NCBI RefSeq assembly: GCF_026427775.1
Contig: NZ_CP044532.1
Coordinates: forward strand, 558,001-622,000
Direction of reading: 5' to 3'
DNA: 64,000 nucleotides
Origin: Arthrobacter sp. CDRTa11
GTDB lineage: Bacteria > Actinomycetota > Actinomycetes > Actinomycetales > Micrococcaceae
Each line of letters begins with the position of its first letter. Position 1 is the first letter of the stretch. The translations under genes were made by a program, and so were the position numbers. The notes below the pieces were generated by a model. It ran no database searches. It saw only the letters and a list, made by a program, of their open reading frames with translations, and was not told where the DNA came from. Below are positions 15,899 to 24,634 of this stretch, one piece after another.

Positions 15899-17413
15899 CT
15901 AAGAGGAATTCATCCCTGGCGGCCAGTTGGGTGGTTCCCAGTCTTGGTGTTCGCTGTTGTAGTGGCGGCCGGTGGGTGAGGTCCAGCCGGGTGGTTGGCT
16001 TTTGCTGGCTGGGGTTGGTTGCCAGGCCGAGTGGTGTTTGAGGTGGTGGTGTTTTCGGCAGGGTTGGCCGAGGTTGTTGATGCCGGTGGTGCCGCCGTCG
16101 GCCCAGGCGAGCAGGTGGTCTGCTTCGTTGTCCAGGGAGTGGTTGTTGCAGCCGGGGAAGGGGCATTTGGCGTCGCGGAGTCTGAGCCAGCGGCGCATGG
16201 CTGTGGTGAGGCGGTAGCTGGTTCGGCCGATTTCCAGTGGTGCGCCGTCGCGGGGGTCGGTGAGGACGCGGTGGAAGGAGTGGGCTCCGTTGGCGACCAG
16301 GTTCCGGGCCATGGAGGCGGGGATGGGGCCGTGGCCGTCGAGGGTGGCAGGTTCGTCCGTGAGGCCCAGCAGCGAGAAGACGGGCACGGTGACCAGTACC
16401 TGGGCCCGCGGCGGCGGGACCTGCCCGGCAGCGCGCTCTCCGCCGGGATCGGCAAGGCTATTTGCGCCGGCGCCGCCGTTACTGTCGCCGGTGGTGGTTT
16501 CTCCGCTGAGGAGTGCGGTGGCGAGGGTGTCGGCGCGGAGTTGGGTGAGGGTGCGGGATTCGGTGGGGCTTTGGAGGGCCCGGGCTGTGGTGGTGGTGTG
16601 TTCCCAGATGGCGGCGGCCTGGTCGGCGGGGAGGTAGGCGGAGAGCCAGGCCATGCCGTCGCGGTCCGGGGTGTATTCGACCCGGCGGTCCAGGATGCAC
16701 TTGGTGTGGCGGGTTTCGATCGAGACGGGGTGGTGGCGTTCGCGCCAGGTCCGGGCCCTGGCACGGAACCGGGAGGGTGTAAGGTCCCCGGCCAGGCAGG
16801 CGCGGGAAGCCTTCGCGGCGTCGGGGTCCAGGAAGTGGGTTTCCATGGCTGCCGCGCCGGCGGGGCCCAGGCCGGTGGTTTCATCGCAGAGGATCCGCGC
16901 GTGCTGCCACGAGATGGCCCCGGCCTGCAGGGCAGTCAGGGTGCGGGGCAGTTCGGTGCTCAGCTGGCGGGACTGGACCAGGAAGGCTGAGGCGGTGCCT
17001 TCGCTGATGGTCAGGACACAGGCGACCTCAGCGACCATGCCCATCTCCGCCGCTGAGCGTTCGTGCAGCGAGGCCGACGGGGGAAGCAGGCGGCGGCAGC
17101 TATCCGCGTAAGTGGCAGCCGCGCGGGCCTTCCGGGCAGCGGCCCGGGCCTCATCACGGGCCGCCTCCGCCATGACAGCCAGGCACTCCTCCGCCAAATC
17201 CCGCAACGGATCAGAACCAGCGTCAGCATCAGACGCGGCCACCTGATCAGAGCCGGCGCGGGAGCCACAAGCAGCATCAGGATGCCTGGGGGCATTGGAA
17301 TCAGCATCAGGACCCGGGAAAGAATCAACGGCAGCGGAGCACGGCTTGGAGTCAGGCCGGATCAGGGCAGCACCAGGTGCTTCTGCTGCTTCCAAGACTT
17401 CCCCGTTGTCCAT
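15899..17413 (-). CDS. DUF222 / 13E12-type protein with C-terminal HNH nuclease domain
   Basis: 504 aa. The DUF222 domain covers about residues 60-370 and is rich in Ala/Arg helices. The C-terminal HNH domain (about 430-490) has CPFPGC, NEADHLLAWADGG, GINN and CRKHHHLKH, i.e. both Cys pairs and the catalytic His/Asn/His. These 13E12-type genes occur in multiple copies in actinobacterial genomes; some are regarded as mobile, but their action is unproven. The 3' half is strongly Pro-coding in other frames, giving long shadow ORFs. Directly upstream lies a tandem repeat tract (17589-17700). Confidence 0.9.
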   Translation of the reverse strand: MDNGEVLEAAEAPGAALIRPDSKPCSAAVDSFPGPDADSNAPRHPDAACGSRAGSDQVAASDADAGSDPLRDLAEECLAVMAEAARDEARAAARKARAAATYADSCRRLLPPSASLHERSAAEMGMVAEVACVLTISEGTASAFLVQSRQLSTELPRTLTALQAGAISWQHARILCDETTGLGPAGAAAMETHFLDPDAAKASRACLAGDLTPSRFRARARTWRERHHPVSIETRHTKCILDRRVEYTPDRDGMAWLSAYLPADQAAAIWEHTTTTARALQSPTESRTLTQLRADTLATALLSGETTTGDSNGGAGANSLADPGGERAAGQVPPPRAQVLVTVPVFSLLGLTDEPATLDGHGPIPASMARNLVANGAHSFHRVLTDPRDGAPLEIGRTSYRLTTAMRRWLRLRDAKCPFPGCNNHSLDNEADHLLAWADGGTTGINNLGQPCRKHHHLKHHSAWQPTPASKSQPPGWTSPTGRHYNSEHQDWEPPNWPPGMNSS

Positions 17414-17588
17414 ACCCTCAGCCTGTCAGTGGGCACCGACATTTAACGGTCCCGGACCTCGCCTGCTCCCGAAGACGTTCCGCACCCGCAAGCTGCAGCA
17501 AAAGGGCATTCCCTCCGGCCCTGGTGAGCTCTTCCGGCCTGAGTTCATCCCTCCCCGAGCTCGTTCGATCACCCGCAGGCAGCCAAGG

Positions 17589-17700
17589 GCTTAAGTGTCC
17601 GCTCGCGCCCAGGCGAGGGGCTTAAGTGCCCGTTCGCGCCCATGGGGGCTTAAGTGTTCGTTCGCGCTCAAGGGAGGGGATTAAGTGTCCGTTCGGGCAC
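17589..17700. repeat. Four direct repeats of a TTAAGTGTCCGTTCGCGCC unit
   Basis: Units begin at 17589, 17620, 17648 and 17679 (periods 31, 28, 31). Each has a core like GCTTAAGTGTCCGTTCGCGC with 0-4 changes and a G-rich gap. The same core forms one arm of a hairpin at 34415-34465. The whole 17414-17744 gap holds nothing else that I can recognise. It is not a CRISPR: gaps are only about 10 bases and G-rich. Confidence 0.75.
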
Positions 17701-17744
17701 CAACGCCAAGGCCTAAGAGCTTTGTGCTGTAACCGGAGGGCCCG

Positions 17745-19082
17745 TCAGCCGAACACCAGATGCGCCACTGTGAAGATTGCCAACCCTGCCAGCGAACCCA
17801 CCACTGTGCCGTTGATACGGATGAACTGCAGGTCCTTGCCCACCTGCAGCTCGATCTTCTGTGAGGTCTCCTCGGCGTCCCAGCGCGCCACAGTGTCGGT
17901 GATAACGCCGGCAATGTCGGAGCGGTAGGTGCGGACCAGATAGCCCGCAGCGTCCCCAATCCAGGCGTTGACCTTGCCAGCGAGCTCAGCATCGTTCACC
18001 AGGCGCGAGCCGAAGTCGCGGACGGCCGCCTTGAACCGAACCGTCAGGTCGCTGTCGGGATCGTCCACGGCGTTCAGCAGTGCACTCTTCACTGTGCCCC
18101 AGGTCCGGGAAGCCAGCTCGCGGACCTCCGGGTCTCCCAAAACCTGCTTCTTGATGTCCTCAGCACGGGCAATCATCGCCGGATCGTACTGCAGGTCCTG
18201 CGCCAGGTCGTTGAGGTATTTGTCGATGGACTTGCGGACCTGGTGGTTGGGATCCGCCTGCACAGCGCGGGTGAATTTGAGGATTTCCACATATACCTTG
18301 TCGCCCACCAGACCGTCCACGAACGGCGGAACCCACGTCGGCGAGCGGTCCGAGACGAGCCTGCTGACAGTCTCATGGTTGTCGTTGACCCAGTCCGCAG
18401 CCCTGTCCACCAGCAGGTCCACCAGCTGGTGATGGTGCCCGTCGGCGAAAATCCTTTCCGCCATCCTGCCCACCGGCGGTCCCCACGGCGGAGCCAGCAG
18501 GTGCTTGCGCACCATGCCCTCGATGACTGCCTGGACGTCGTCGTCGTTCAGGACCTTAAATGCACCGCGAATGACGGCGGCACCTTCCTTGGCCACGCGT
18601 TCTGCCCCGCCGGGGGCGGCGAGCCATTCGCCGGCCTTCCGTGCGATGTTGATGCTCGCGAGCTTGTCCTGGACCACCTGCTCGGAGAGGAAGTTGGTTT
18701 CCACAAACTCGCCCAGTGACGCGCCGATCTGGTCCTTGCGGCGGGGAATAATGGCGGTATGCGGGATCTTGATGCCCATCGGGTATTTGAAAAGGGCGGT
18801 CACGGCGAACCAGTCGGCCAGGGCGCCTACCATGCCGCCCTCCGCCGCTGCCCGGACATACTGAAGCCACGGGTACTCCCGCTGCAAAGCGAAGGCGAAA
18901 ACAAAAACGATGGCCATGGCGATCAGGAGGCCAAGCGCCACAAGTTTCATCTTCCGCAGCGCTGCCGCCTTTTCGGCGTCCCCCGCGCTGAATTGATGTC
19001 CGACGACGGCGGGTCCCCTTTGCAGGGGCCCGGACGGACCGTGAGGGGCCTGCTGGGTAATTGGTTCAGAGTTCACCTGCAT
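17745..19082 (-). CDS. DUF445 family membrane protein
   Basis: 445 aa. After a hydrophilic N-terminus, a transmembrane segment (about 47-66, LVALGLLIAMAIVFVFAFAL) is followed by the DUF445 hallmark EGGMVGALADWFAVTALFKYP and IPHTAIIPRRKDQIG. A long helical region follows, and a C-terminal hydrophobic segment (RINGTVVGSLAGLAIF). The family is membrane-anchored and of unknown function. It is divergent from the phosphodiesterase gene, 50 bp away. Confidence 0.9.
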   Translation of the reverse strand: MQVNSEPITQQAPHGPSGPLQRGPAVVGHQFSAGDAEKAAALRKMKLVALGLLIAMAIVFVFAFALQREYPWLQYVRAAAEGGMVGALADWFAVTALFKYPMGIKIPHTAIIPRRKDQIGASLGEFVETNFLSEQVVQDKLASINIARKAGEWLAAPGGAERVAKEGAAVIRGAFKVLNDDDVQAVIEGMVRKHLLAPPWGPPVGRMAERIFADGHHHQLVDLLVDRAADWVNDNHETVSRLVSDRSPTWVPPFVDGLVGDKVYVEILKFTRAVQADPNHQVRKSIDKYLNDLAQDLQYDPAMIARAEDIKKQVLGDPEVRELASRTWGTVKSALLNAVDDPDSDLTVRFKAAVRDFGSRLVNDAELAGKVNAWIGDAAGYLVRTYRSDIAGVITDTVARWDAEETSQKIELQVGKDLQFIRINGTVVGSLAGLAIFTVAHLVFG

Positions 19083-19132
19083 GTGCCCAGCCTAGTCCCG
19101 CAGCCGATACCCCGGTCCGCTAGCGTGTCCTC

Positions 19133-20020
19133 ATGACAACGGACGAGCCTATGCACGTGAGGCCCTTGGTCTTCGCCCACCGGGGGTCAAGCGCCCTGTT
19201 TGCCGAACACACGCGGGCGGCCTACCTGCAGGCCCTTGCCGAAGGCGTAGACGGGGTGGAGTGCGATGTCCACCTCACCCGGGACCAGCATGCCGTACTG
19301 ATCCATGACGCCAACCTGGACCGCACTTCAGACGGCACCGGTCCTGTTGCCGAGCGCTCGCTCCGCGAGTTGCGCCTCCTCGATTTTTCCTCCTGGAAAG
19401 GTGCCAGGATTCCCGAGAAGTTCGGGGCGCGGTCCGAGCAGTTCCTCACCCTCTCGGAACTCCTGGATCTCCTGCGCGGGGCCGGGCGGCCGATTGCGCT
19501 GGCCATCGAGCTCAAACATCCAAGCCCCTTCCAGCTCAAACTCGAGGACCGGGTGCTGGACGTTCTGCGCAGTGAGGGTTGGGACCCGGCAACGTCGTCC
19601 CTGGACAACATCACGGTGACATTCATGAGCTTCAGCCCGGATTCTGTGAAGCACCTGCTCCGGCAGGTGCCTGCTGAATTCATCTGCCAACTGGTGGACG
19701 ACATCGACGTTCACGAAATCCGGGAGGAGCTGGGCCTTGGCCTGCTCACGGGCAGTGCCATCGCCAACGTTATGAAGGCGGCACAGCTCGAAGGCGAAAG
19801 GATCCTGGACGACTGCGAAGTACGGCTGGCCGGTCCAGGCATCGACTACGTACGCCAGCACGCCCGGAACGTCCAGCGCTGGCTGGATTCCGGCCGCCGT
19901 TTCCGGGTATGGACGGTTGACTCTGAACGGGACGTGGCGCTGTGCCAGGGACTGGGCATCCACGAAATCACCACCAACGTGCCTGCTCGAGTGCTGGCGC
20001 AGCTTCAGCTGCCCGTCTAG
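19133..20020 (+). CDS. Glycerophosphodiester phosphodiesterase
   Basis: GDPD-family TIM barrel, 295 aa, hydrolysing glycerophosphodiesters to glycerol-3-phosphate and an alcohol. The metal/catalytic residues are in FAHRGSSALFAEHT (HRG, E), VECDVHLTRD (ExD) and LIHDANLDRTSDG (HD). There is no signal peptide, so it is a cytoplasmic type. RVWTVDSERD near the C-terminus is also family-typical. It is single with its own short promoter region shared with the DUF445 gene. Confidence 0.92.
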   Translation: MTTDEPMHVRPLVFAHRGSSALFAEHTRAAYLQALAEGVDGVECDVHLTRDQHAVLIHDANLDRTSDGTGPVAERSLRELRLLDFSSWKGARIPEKFGARSEQFLTLSELLDLLRGAGRPIALAIELKHPSPFQLKLEDRVLDVLRSEGWDPATSSLDNITVTFMSFSPDSVKHLLRQVPAEFICQLVDDIDVHEIREELGLGLLTGSAIANVMKAAQLEGERILDDCEVRLAGPGIDYVRQHARNVQRWLDSGRRFRVWTVDSERDVALCQGLGIHEITTNVPARVLAQLQLPV

Positions 20021-20055
20021 CTTTGGCCAGCCGTCCAGCTCTGGCCAGCCCGTCT
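20019..20055. repeat. Imperfect 18-bp tandem duplication after GDPD gene
   Basis: AGCTTTGGCCAGCCGTCC followed by AGCTCTGGCCAGCCCGTCT, beginning within the GDPD stop codon. The end of the gene itself (GCCCGTCTAG) is repeated at 20048. Probably slippage; no function visible. Confidence 0.5.
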
Positions 20056-20156
20056 AGCCCACCCTGGCGAGCACTCGTCCGCGTGTACGTCGCGTCCTAT
20101 CAGGTGTGATTGAGTAGAACCATGCCTCCCAGCCGCCTCTGCCATAGTGAGCTGCC

Positions 20157-20906
20157 GTGAAATTCCTGGCATCGCCCGCGGTGCGCGTGGGGATCTCCAT
20201 CAGCATCGCAACGGGGCTTTACGGGGTGTCGTTCGGGGCGCTCTCGGTCACGTCGGGGCTCGATTTCTGGCAGACGATGGCGCTCAGCCTGCTGCTCTTC
20301 AGCGGCGGCTCACAGTTCGCGTTCATTGGTGTTGTTTCAGGTGGTGGCTCGGGCATTGCCGCCATGAGTGCGGCCACGCTGCTGGGCATGCGCAACGGGG
20401 TCTACGGCATCCAGCTGAATGCACTCCTGCATCCCACTGGCTGGCGCAAATATGTGGCCGCGCAGCTGACCATCGACGAGTCCACTGCCACCAGTACCGG
20501 GCAGACGGACCCTGCGGAGCAGCGCCGCGGCTTCTGGACTGCCGGCGTGGGCATCTACGTTCTGTGGAATCTCTTTACCGCGGTGGGGGCACTCGCGGGC
20601 AGCGGGCTGGGTGACCCGAAGCAGTGGGGACTGGACGGCGCCGCGGTGGCAGCCTTTCTGGCGTTGCTCTGGCCCAGGCTTAAGGGACGGGAACCGGTGG
20701 CGATCGCCGTCGTGTGCGCCCTGGCTACCGTGGTGGCAGTGCCGTTCGTGCCGGCAGGTGTACCGATCCTCATTGCCGCGGTGGTGGCCGCGGTCATGGG
20801 CTGGTTCGGACATGGCCGCAGCGACGAAGGGCTGGAGCCGGATGTTGATCCCTACGCCGAACACCATCACGGCGGCCACCATGCGTCCAGGGAGGAGGGC
20901 ACATGA
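20157..20906 (+). CDS. azlC: Branched-chain amino acid exporter large subunit
   Basis: AzlC-family inner-membrane protein, 249 aa with several hydrophobic segments. The family hallmark FSGGSQFAFIGV is near residues 44-55, and LLGMRNGVYGIQLN follows. With AzlD it exports branched-chain amino acids or analogues. Start is GTG 20157. The C-terminal tail is charged and His-rich (AEHHHGGHHASREE), not a usual feature of the family. The stop overlaps the azlD start by 4 bp. Confidence 0.9.
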   Translation: MKFLASPAVRVGISISIATGLYGVSFGALSVTSGLDFWQTMALSLLLFSGGSQFAFIGVVSGGGSGIAAMSAATLLGMRNGVYGIQLNALLHPTGWRKYVAAQLTIDESTATSTGQTDPAEQRRGFWTAGVGIYVLWNLFTAVGALAGSGLGDPKQWGLDGAAVAAFLALLWPRLKGREPVAIAVVCALATVVAVPFVPAGVPILIAAVVAAVMGWFGHGRSDEGLEPDVDPYAEHHHGGHHASREEGT

Positions 20907-21214
20907 ATCTCTGGATTTGGCTGCTTCTGGCCTGCGCCTTGGCATACGGCTGGAAGCTGGTGGGCTATTTTGTTCCCGCTGAGTTCCTCAAGGATCCGCG
21001 AATGTCCCGGGTGGCCGGGACCCTGACCATCGGGCTACTGGCCTCCCTGACCATCGTGAATGCCGTGGCTACGGGCCAAACCCTTGCTTTTGACGCAAGG
21101 TTGGGAGCGCTGGCAGCGGCCGCCGTCGCCCTGGCTTTTCGGGCACCGTTCCTACTGGTGGTGGTTGCCGGGGCGGGCACGGCGGCCGTACTCCGGCTGA
21201 TCGGGTGGAATTGA
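20903..21214 (+). CDS. azlD: Branched-chain amino acid exporter small subunit
   Basis: AzlD family, 103 aa with three to four membrane helices. The PAEFLKDPRMSRVAGTLTI segment corresponds to the conserved AzlD loop (P..L..P), and the AFRAPFLLVVVAGAGTAA helix is at the end. It is coupled to azlC by an ATGA overlap. Confidence 0.88.
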   Translation: MNLWIWLLLACALAYGWKLVGYFVPAEFLKDPRMSRVAGTLTIGLLASLTIVNAVATGQTLAFDARLGALAAAAVALAFRAPFLLVVVAGAGTAAVLRLIGWN

Positions 21215-21298
21215 TGTCCTCTGGTGGCGCCGATCACAGGCACTGTACTATGAAAGTGGCTATGCAGCTGGCCATGGAACTTCATCGTAAGGATGACC

Positions 21299-21559
21299 AT
21301 GAAAAATCAACTGCATGCCGCCGGTCATAGATCGAGCCTGACCCGCACCATTGCCTCAGCGCGGCTGAGAGCCGGCCTCCCCGTCAAGCGGTTCTTCACC
21401 AGATTCGATTCACTGGCAGACGTTCCCGCGGAGGACCTCGAGTTCCTTTCCCAGCGGCTCATGATCGCCATGGAAATCGGTCAGGGATCCCAGACTGCGG
21501 CCCTCCACCGTGCCGTACGCAACGAGATCCTCAGCCGGGAAGCGGCGCCCAATGATTGA
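21299..21559 (+). CDS. Hypothetical small basic protein
   Basis: 86 aa from ATG 21299, which is placed 5 bases after AAGGA; an in-frame ATG at 21293 is possible. No family recognised. The sequence is helical, with an Arg-rich N-terminal half (LTRTIASARLRAGLPVKRFF) and an acidic middle (LADVPAEDLEFL). It ends 9 bp before the degenerate PfkB-like gene, so the two are probably co-transcribed. Confidence 0.6.
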   Translation: MKNQLHAAGHRSSLTRTIASARLRAGLPVKRFFTRFDSLADVPAEDLEFLSQRLMIAMEIGQGSQTAALHRAVRNEILSREAAPND

Positions 21560-21568
21560 CGGAAAGGC

Positions 21569-22285
21569 ATGAAGATCGCCGTAGTGGGCGATCTCCTTGT
21601 TGATTCAGGGCACTTTGGCACCGCAGCCGGAGGCGCCGCACGCGCAGCATCCCTGCTTGCGCGGACCGGCAACAACGTACAGCTGCTGACTGTCCTTCCT
21701 GGCGACAGTTCGCCGTCACAGCTTGCCGCCGTCCTGCCTGGCGTCAGTGTGGCGGCAGGCCAGGACCTCACTGAAGAGATGCTGCGCTGCCTGGACTTTG
21801 CGGACGCGATAATGGTGGCCGACGGCGGACGCGGAGTGACGTGGAACGACCGCCTCCGCTGGCGGCTGGGTGTTTTGGCCTCCAGCGTCCCCATCGTGTG
21901 GGACCAGCACCGGGACGGCCCCGCTCCCGTACCTGGGGTCAGCGCGGTGACGATAGGCCAGTCGTCCGCCTCACATGCCAGCGGAATCGACGTCCGGAGC
22001 CAGGATTCGGCGTCGGAAGCGGCCGGCGTGCTGCTGCATAGCTGGGACGCAAGTTCAGTTTCTGTCCTGACATCCCCGGCGGGTGCGGACTCCGGAAAGG
22101 TTCGAGGAACATTTTCAACTGCCCTTGCTGCGGGATTGGCGCAAGGAATGGCGGTTTCAGATGGCGTCCACTTGGCTGCCCAACACGCCGGAATCAGTAA
22201 CTCGAACCAGCGGAGCCTGGGCCTGGCTTTTGCCCCAACTCCGGCTCCGTCCACAGGGGAAACTGCCGCCGGCCCGGGAAGCTGA
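21569..22285 (+). CDS. Degenerate PfkB/HldE-kinase-like protein
   Basis: 238 aa. It is clearly related to the kinase half of the HldE-type protein at 39224: MKIAVVGDLLVDSGHF matches [26 protein letters not shown] matches GAIIVADYGRG, and VPIVWDQHRDGPAPVPGVS matches VPIVWDPHPSGAPPVPGVA. About 40 residues of the sugar-binding part are missing. The substrate-loop PNLSEA is replaced by IGQSSA, and the catalytic GAGD is replaced by GADSGKVRG. A kinase activity is therefore unlikely (inference). It has a good GGAAAGG site and intact frame, suggesting a retained non-catalytic function. Confidence 0.7.
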   Translation: MKIAVVGDLLVDSGHFGTAAGGAARAASLLARTGNNVQLLTVLPGDSSPSQLAAVLPGVSVAAGQDLTEEMLRCLDFADAIMVADGGRGVTWNDRLRWRLGVLASSVPIVWDQHRDGPAPVPGVSAVTIGQSSASHASGIDVRSQDSASEAAGVLLHSWDASSVSVLTSPAGADSGKVRGTFSTALAAGLAQGMAVSDGVHLAAQHAGISNSNQRSLGLAFAPTPAPSTGETAAGPGS

Positions 22286-22362
22286 CCTGCTTCTGCCGAG
22301 GATCTGTGATCCACTGGAGAGAGGCCGCCAACCAGGTTTGCGGGCCAAGAGGAGGAATCGCG

Positions 22363-22674
22363 ATGAACGAACAACAACGTCCAGACGATGACCGGGATAC
22401 TACCGGGCGCCGACCCGAGACTCGAACACCTGGCTTTGAAACAGCGGCGAAGTCGCGGTCTGCGTATGTGGACCCAGGCGGCTCCCAGTCCACGAAGGAA
22501 CTCCGTGAGACGGCCCGCCGCCGTCGCGAGGCCGAAGAGAAGCTGCAGCAGCATCTGATGGAAGCCAAGGAGCACGCCCACCAGGAGTCGGATCACCATG
22601 AGTCGGATCGGCAGGCCGACGTCGGCAAGGATGACGCGGCCGGCAAGGATGACAAGGCGGACAACTTTAGATAG
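22363..22674 (+). CDS. Hypothetical hydrophilic protein
   Basis: 103 aa from ATG 22363, preceded by GAGGAGGAA. Highly charged and likely disordered: an acidic/basic N-terminus (RPDDDRDTTGRRPE), a predicted coiled coil (TKELRETARRRREAEEKLQQHL) and a His/Asp/Lys-rich tail (HQESDHHESDRQ, then DKADNFR). No family recognised. It stands alone after the PfkB-like gene. Confidence 0.6.
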   Translation: MNEQQRPDDDRDTTGRRPETRTPGFETAAKSRSAYVDPGGSQSTKELRETARRRREAEEKLQQHLMEAKEHAHQESDHHESDRQADVGKDDAAGKDDKADNFR

Positions 22675-22867
22675 GCACCGCAAATCGATGTAGGGCTGCA
22701 GCGGGAATGGCACGCTGTCAGGGGTATCGCCCCCTGCTAAAAGCCGTGCGCGGAAGCTGTCATCCCGATTAGACGTATACCGCAGCCCCAAAGCGCATGA
22801 CAGTTACGCGTGGGCTGGCGCAAGAGTGCAGCTTGGTGAGGAATGGTGGAGGGTGCGGGGCGGGTAG

Positions 22868-23131
22868 CTAGGCTACGCCGTGGGCAGCGGCGTCCGGTGA
22901 GACAGCCCTTCGGGCAGCTTCTTCAACGCCCAGCTCATACCAGACCTGCGCCCCGAACTCGGGTTCGGGCGTATCAAGATTCTGGTAGAGGGCGTCCAAC
23001 AGGCTTGCGAGCTCTTCCGCGGGGAGGGTGGGAAGGACTTCCTCCGGGCCGCGGGGATCATTAAGGAATTTTGAAAGCTGGGAGCTGTTCAGGGTAATGC
23101 GACTGGGCTTATTACGCAGAATGTGGTTCAT
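22868..23131 (-). CDS. Hypothetical protein
   Basis: 87 aa. N-terminal basic stretch (ILRNKPSRITLN), then an acidic helical region (LPAEELASLLDALYQNL) and FGAQVWYELGVEEAARRAV. No recognised family or membrane segment. The overlapping opposite-strand ORFs are less plausible. It is separated from the TetR gene by 126 bp. Confidence 0.5.
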   Translation of the reverse strand: MNHILRNKPSRITLNSSQLSKFLNDPRGPEEVLPTLPAEELASLLDALYQNLDTPEPEFGAQVWYELGVEEAARRAVSPDAAAHGVA

Positions 23132-23257
23132 GGGGTGGCTCCATCTGGGAATCTCGAGGCTGGCTGCGTAACCCTACTTGAGTCTATTCCAACCAAACGG
23201 CGCCCACAATGGTCATGTGGCCATTTGCCTGCCGGCTGACTTTCCGCCCAAAGTGCC

Positions 23258-23959
23258 CTAGCTGAAGCGTGAACCGGGGAGCGGTGAACCAGGATATTGC
23301 TGCGAACCTGGAAACTGCGAAGAACCAGGAAACTGCGAGCCAGGGAGCTGGGCAGCTGGCAAAGGAACGTGGGGCGGAAGGGGCCGGGAGGGGCGTTCCG
23401 TACGAATGGCATCCTCGACCAGCGCCACCGGCCGGCGCCAGGCGTCGGACCCGGGCTCCATGGTATCCACGACGCCAATAAGCATTGCAAGCAGCCGGAA
23501 CATGTCAGTCATGGAGATGTCAGCCCGGAGGGTTCCCTGGCCTTGCCCGCGGGCCAGCAGGACACCAATCGAATCGATCAGCGATCCTGTGATGCCAACG
23601 AGCAGCTCACGCCGCCCGGCAACTGCGCCCAGCAGGTTGGCGTCAGCACTTGCGGCGTCCATGATCGCTTCCACGACACGCAGCAGGCCCTTGGCCGCAT
23701 CGATGTCGGCAAGGGCGTCGTCCATCACGGGGTCCACAGTCAGCCTGAGCTGACGGTTGAGGGCTGCGAGGACCAGCTCCTCCTTGTCCGCAAAATTACG
23801 GAAAAGGGTGGCAGGGCCTACACCCGCCGTCGTCGCAATCGTCTGCAACGGCACGTCCGGGCCAAATTCGCGGAAGCATTGACGTGCCGCAGTAATGATT
23901 TTGTCCACGTTCCGCGCTGCATCTGCACGGAGCGGCTTGCGGGCGACTGCGAGGTTCAT
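23258..23959 (-). CDS. TetR-family transcriptional regulator with Pro-Gly-Ser repeat tail
   Basis: 233 aa. The N-terminal TetR DNA-binding domain (about 14-62) shows ITAARQCFREFG, PLQTIATTAGVGPATLFRNF and DKEEL. The ligand-binding part runs to about 195. Residues about 200-233 are a repeated PGS motif (LPGSQFPGS, QFPGSQQYPGSPLPGS), encoded by short tandem DNA repeats at 23262-23360. That tail is unusual for the family and looks like repeat expansion. The target is unknown, and no self-evident partner gene adjoins it. Confidence 0.85.
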   Translation of the reverse strand: MNLAVARKPLRADAARNVDKIITAARQCFREFGPDVPLQTIATTAGVGPATLFRNFADKEELVLAALNRQLRLTVDPVMDDALADIDAAKGLLRVVEAIMDAASADANLLGAVAGRRELLVGITGSLIDSIGVLLARGQGQGTLRADISMTDMFRLLAMLIGVVDTMEPGSDAWRRPVALVEDAIRTERPSRPLPPHVPLPAAQLPGSQFPGSSQFPGSQQYPGSPLPGSRFS

Positions 23960-24080
23960 CCGATCAGGGTAGCAACGCAGGCCGGGGCGTTCACGGTTAC
24001 TGGAGGGTAGGCGGTTATATGACGTGTGGCAGATAAGGGGCCTGCAAGGTCATCGACGGCGGCCGTGCCAGACTGGCTTT

Positions 24081-24401
24081 ATGTTGCTTGCATTTTCTGT
24101 GGCCCCGTCCGGTACCCCCGCGGGTGGTTCCCGCCCGTCCGACGCGTCCGTTCACGACGCCGTCGCCGCCGCCGTGAAAATCGTGCGGGAATCGGGCCTG
24201 CCCAACAAGACCGATTCGATGTTTACCACCATTGAGGGTGAATGGGATGAAGTGTTTGAGGTTGTGAAAAAGGCCACCGAGGCGGTTGGAGAGTTCGGAA
24301 GCCGCGTTTCGCTGGTGATCAAGGCTGACATCCGTCCCGGGTACTCCGGGGAGCTCGTGGCTAAAGTGGACCGCCTGGAACAGGCAATCTCCGGCTCCTA
24401 G
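24081..24401 (+). CDS. Thiamine-binding protein, MTH1187/YkoF family
   Basis: 106 aa from ATG 24081. A small ferredoxin-like protein of the thiamine-BP (formerly DUF77) family: MLLAFSVAPSG at the start, then AVKIVRESGLPNKTDSMFTTIEGEWDEVF, where the TxxEG core is typical, and VSLVIKADIRPG. Members bind thiamine or related compounds in the cytoplasm. It converges on the ANTAR gene group with 4-bp overlap of stops. Confidence 0.85.
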   Translation: MLLAFSVAPSGTPAGGSRPSDASVHDAVAAAVKIVRESGLPNKTDSMFTTIEGEWDEVFEVVKKATEAVGEFGSRVSLVIKADIRPGYSGELVAKVDRLEQAISGS

Positions 24402-24634
24402 CGATCCGCCTGGGAGCCGTTACCGTCTAGCTCGTGGATGGCATGGTCCAGGAGGTCCCGCTGAACGCCGCGCAGCATATAGGACCCGTTCAGGTACGCA
24501 TCGATCTCCAGCTCACCCGCGTCACCGCCGATGCTGAAATAGTGCATCCACAGCGCTTCCAGGCTTAGCCCAGCCGCTTCGAAATCAGCGGACGTCCGGT
24601 CCCGCTGCTCCTCTGCGGTCTCGTCAACACTCAT
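24398..24634 (-). CDS. Hypothetical protein coupled to GAF-ANTAR gene
   Basis: 78 aa, acidic. The ATG overlaps the stop of the GAF-ANTAR gene by 4 bp (translational coupling), so it is likely a functional partner of that regulator. Features: N-terminal SVDETAEEQRDRTSADFEAAG, a middle with SLEALWMHYFSIGGDAGELEIDAYLNG, and C-terminal LLDHAIHELDG. No family recognised. LEALWMHYFSIGG resembles small anti-sigma/antitermination-associated proteins only loosely. Confidence 0.65.
   Translation of the reverse strand: MSVDETAEEQRDRTSADFEAAGLSLEALWMHYFSIGGDAGELEIDAYLNGSYMLRGVQRDLLDHAIHELDGNGSQADR

Noticed and set aside
17589..17700. Possible CRISPR array (four repeats)
   Set aside because: Gaps between repeat cores are only about 10 bases, G-rich and similar to each other; no cas genes.
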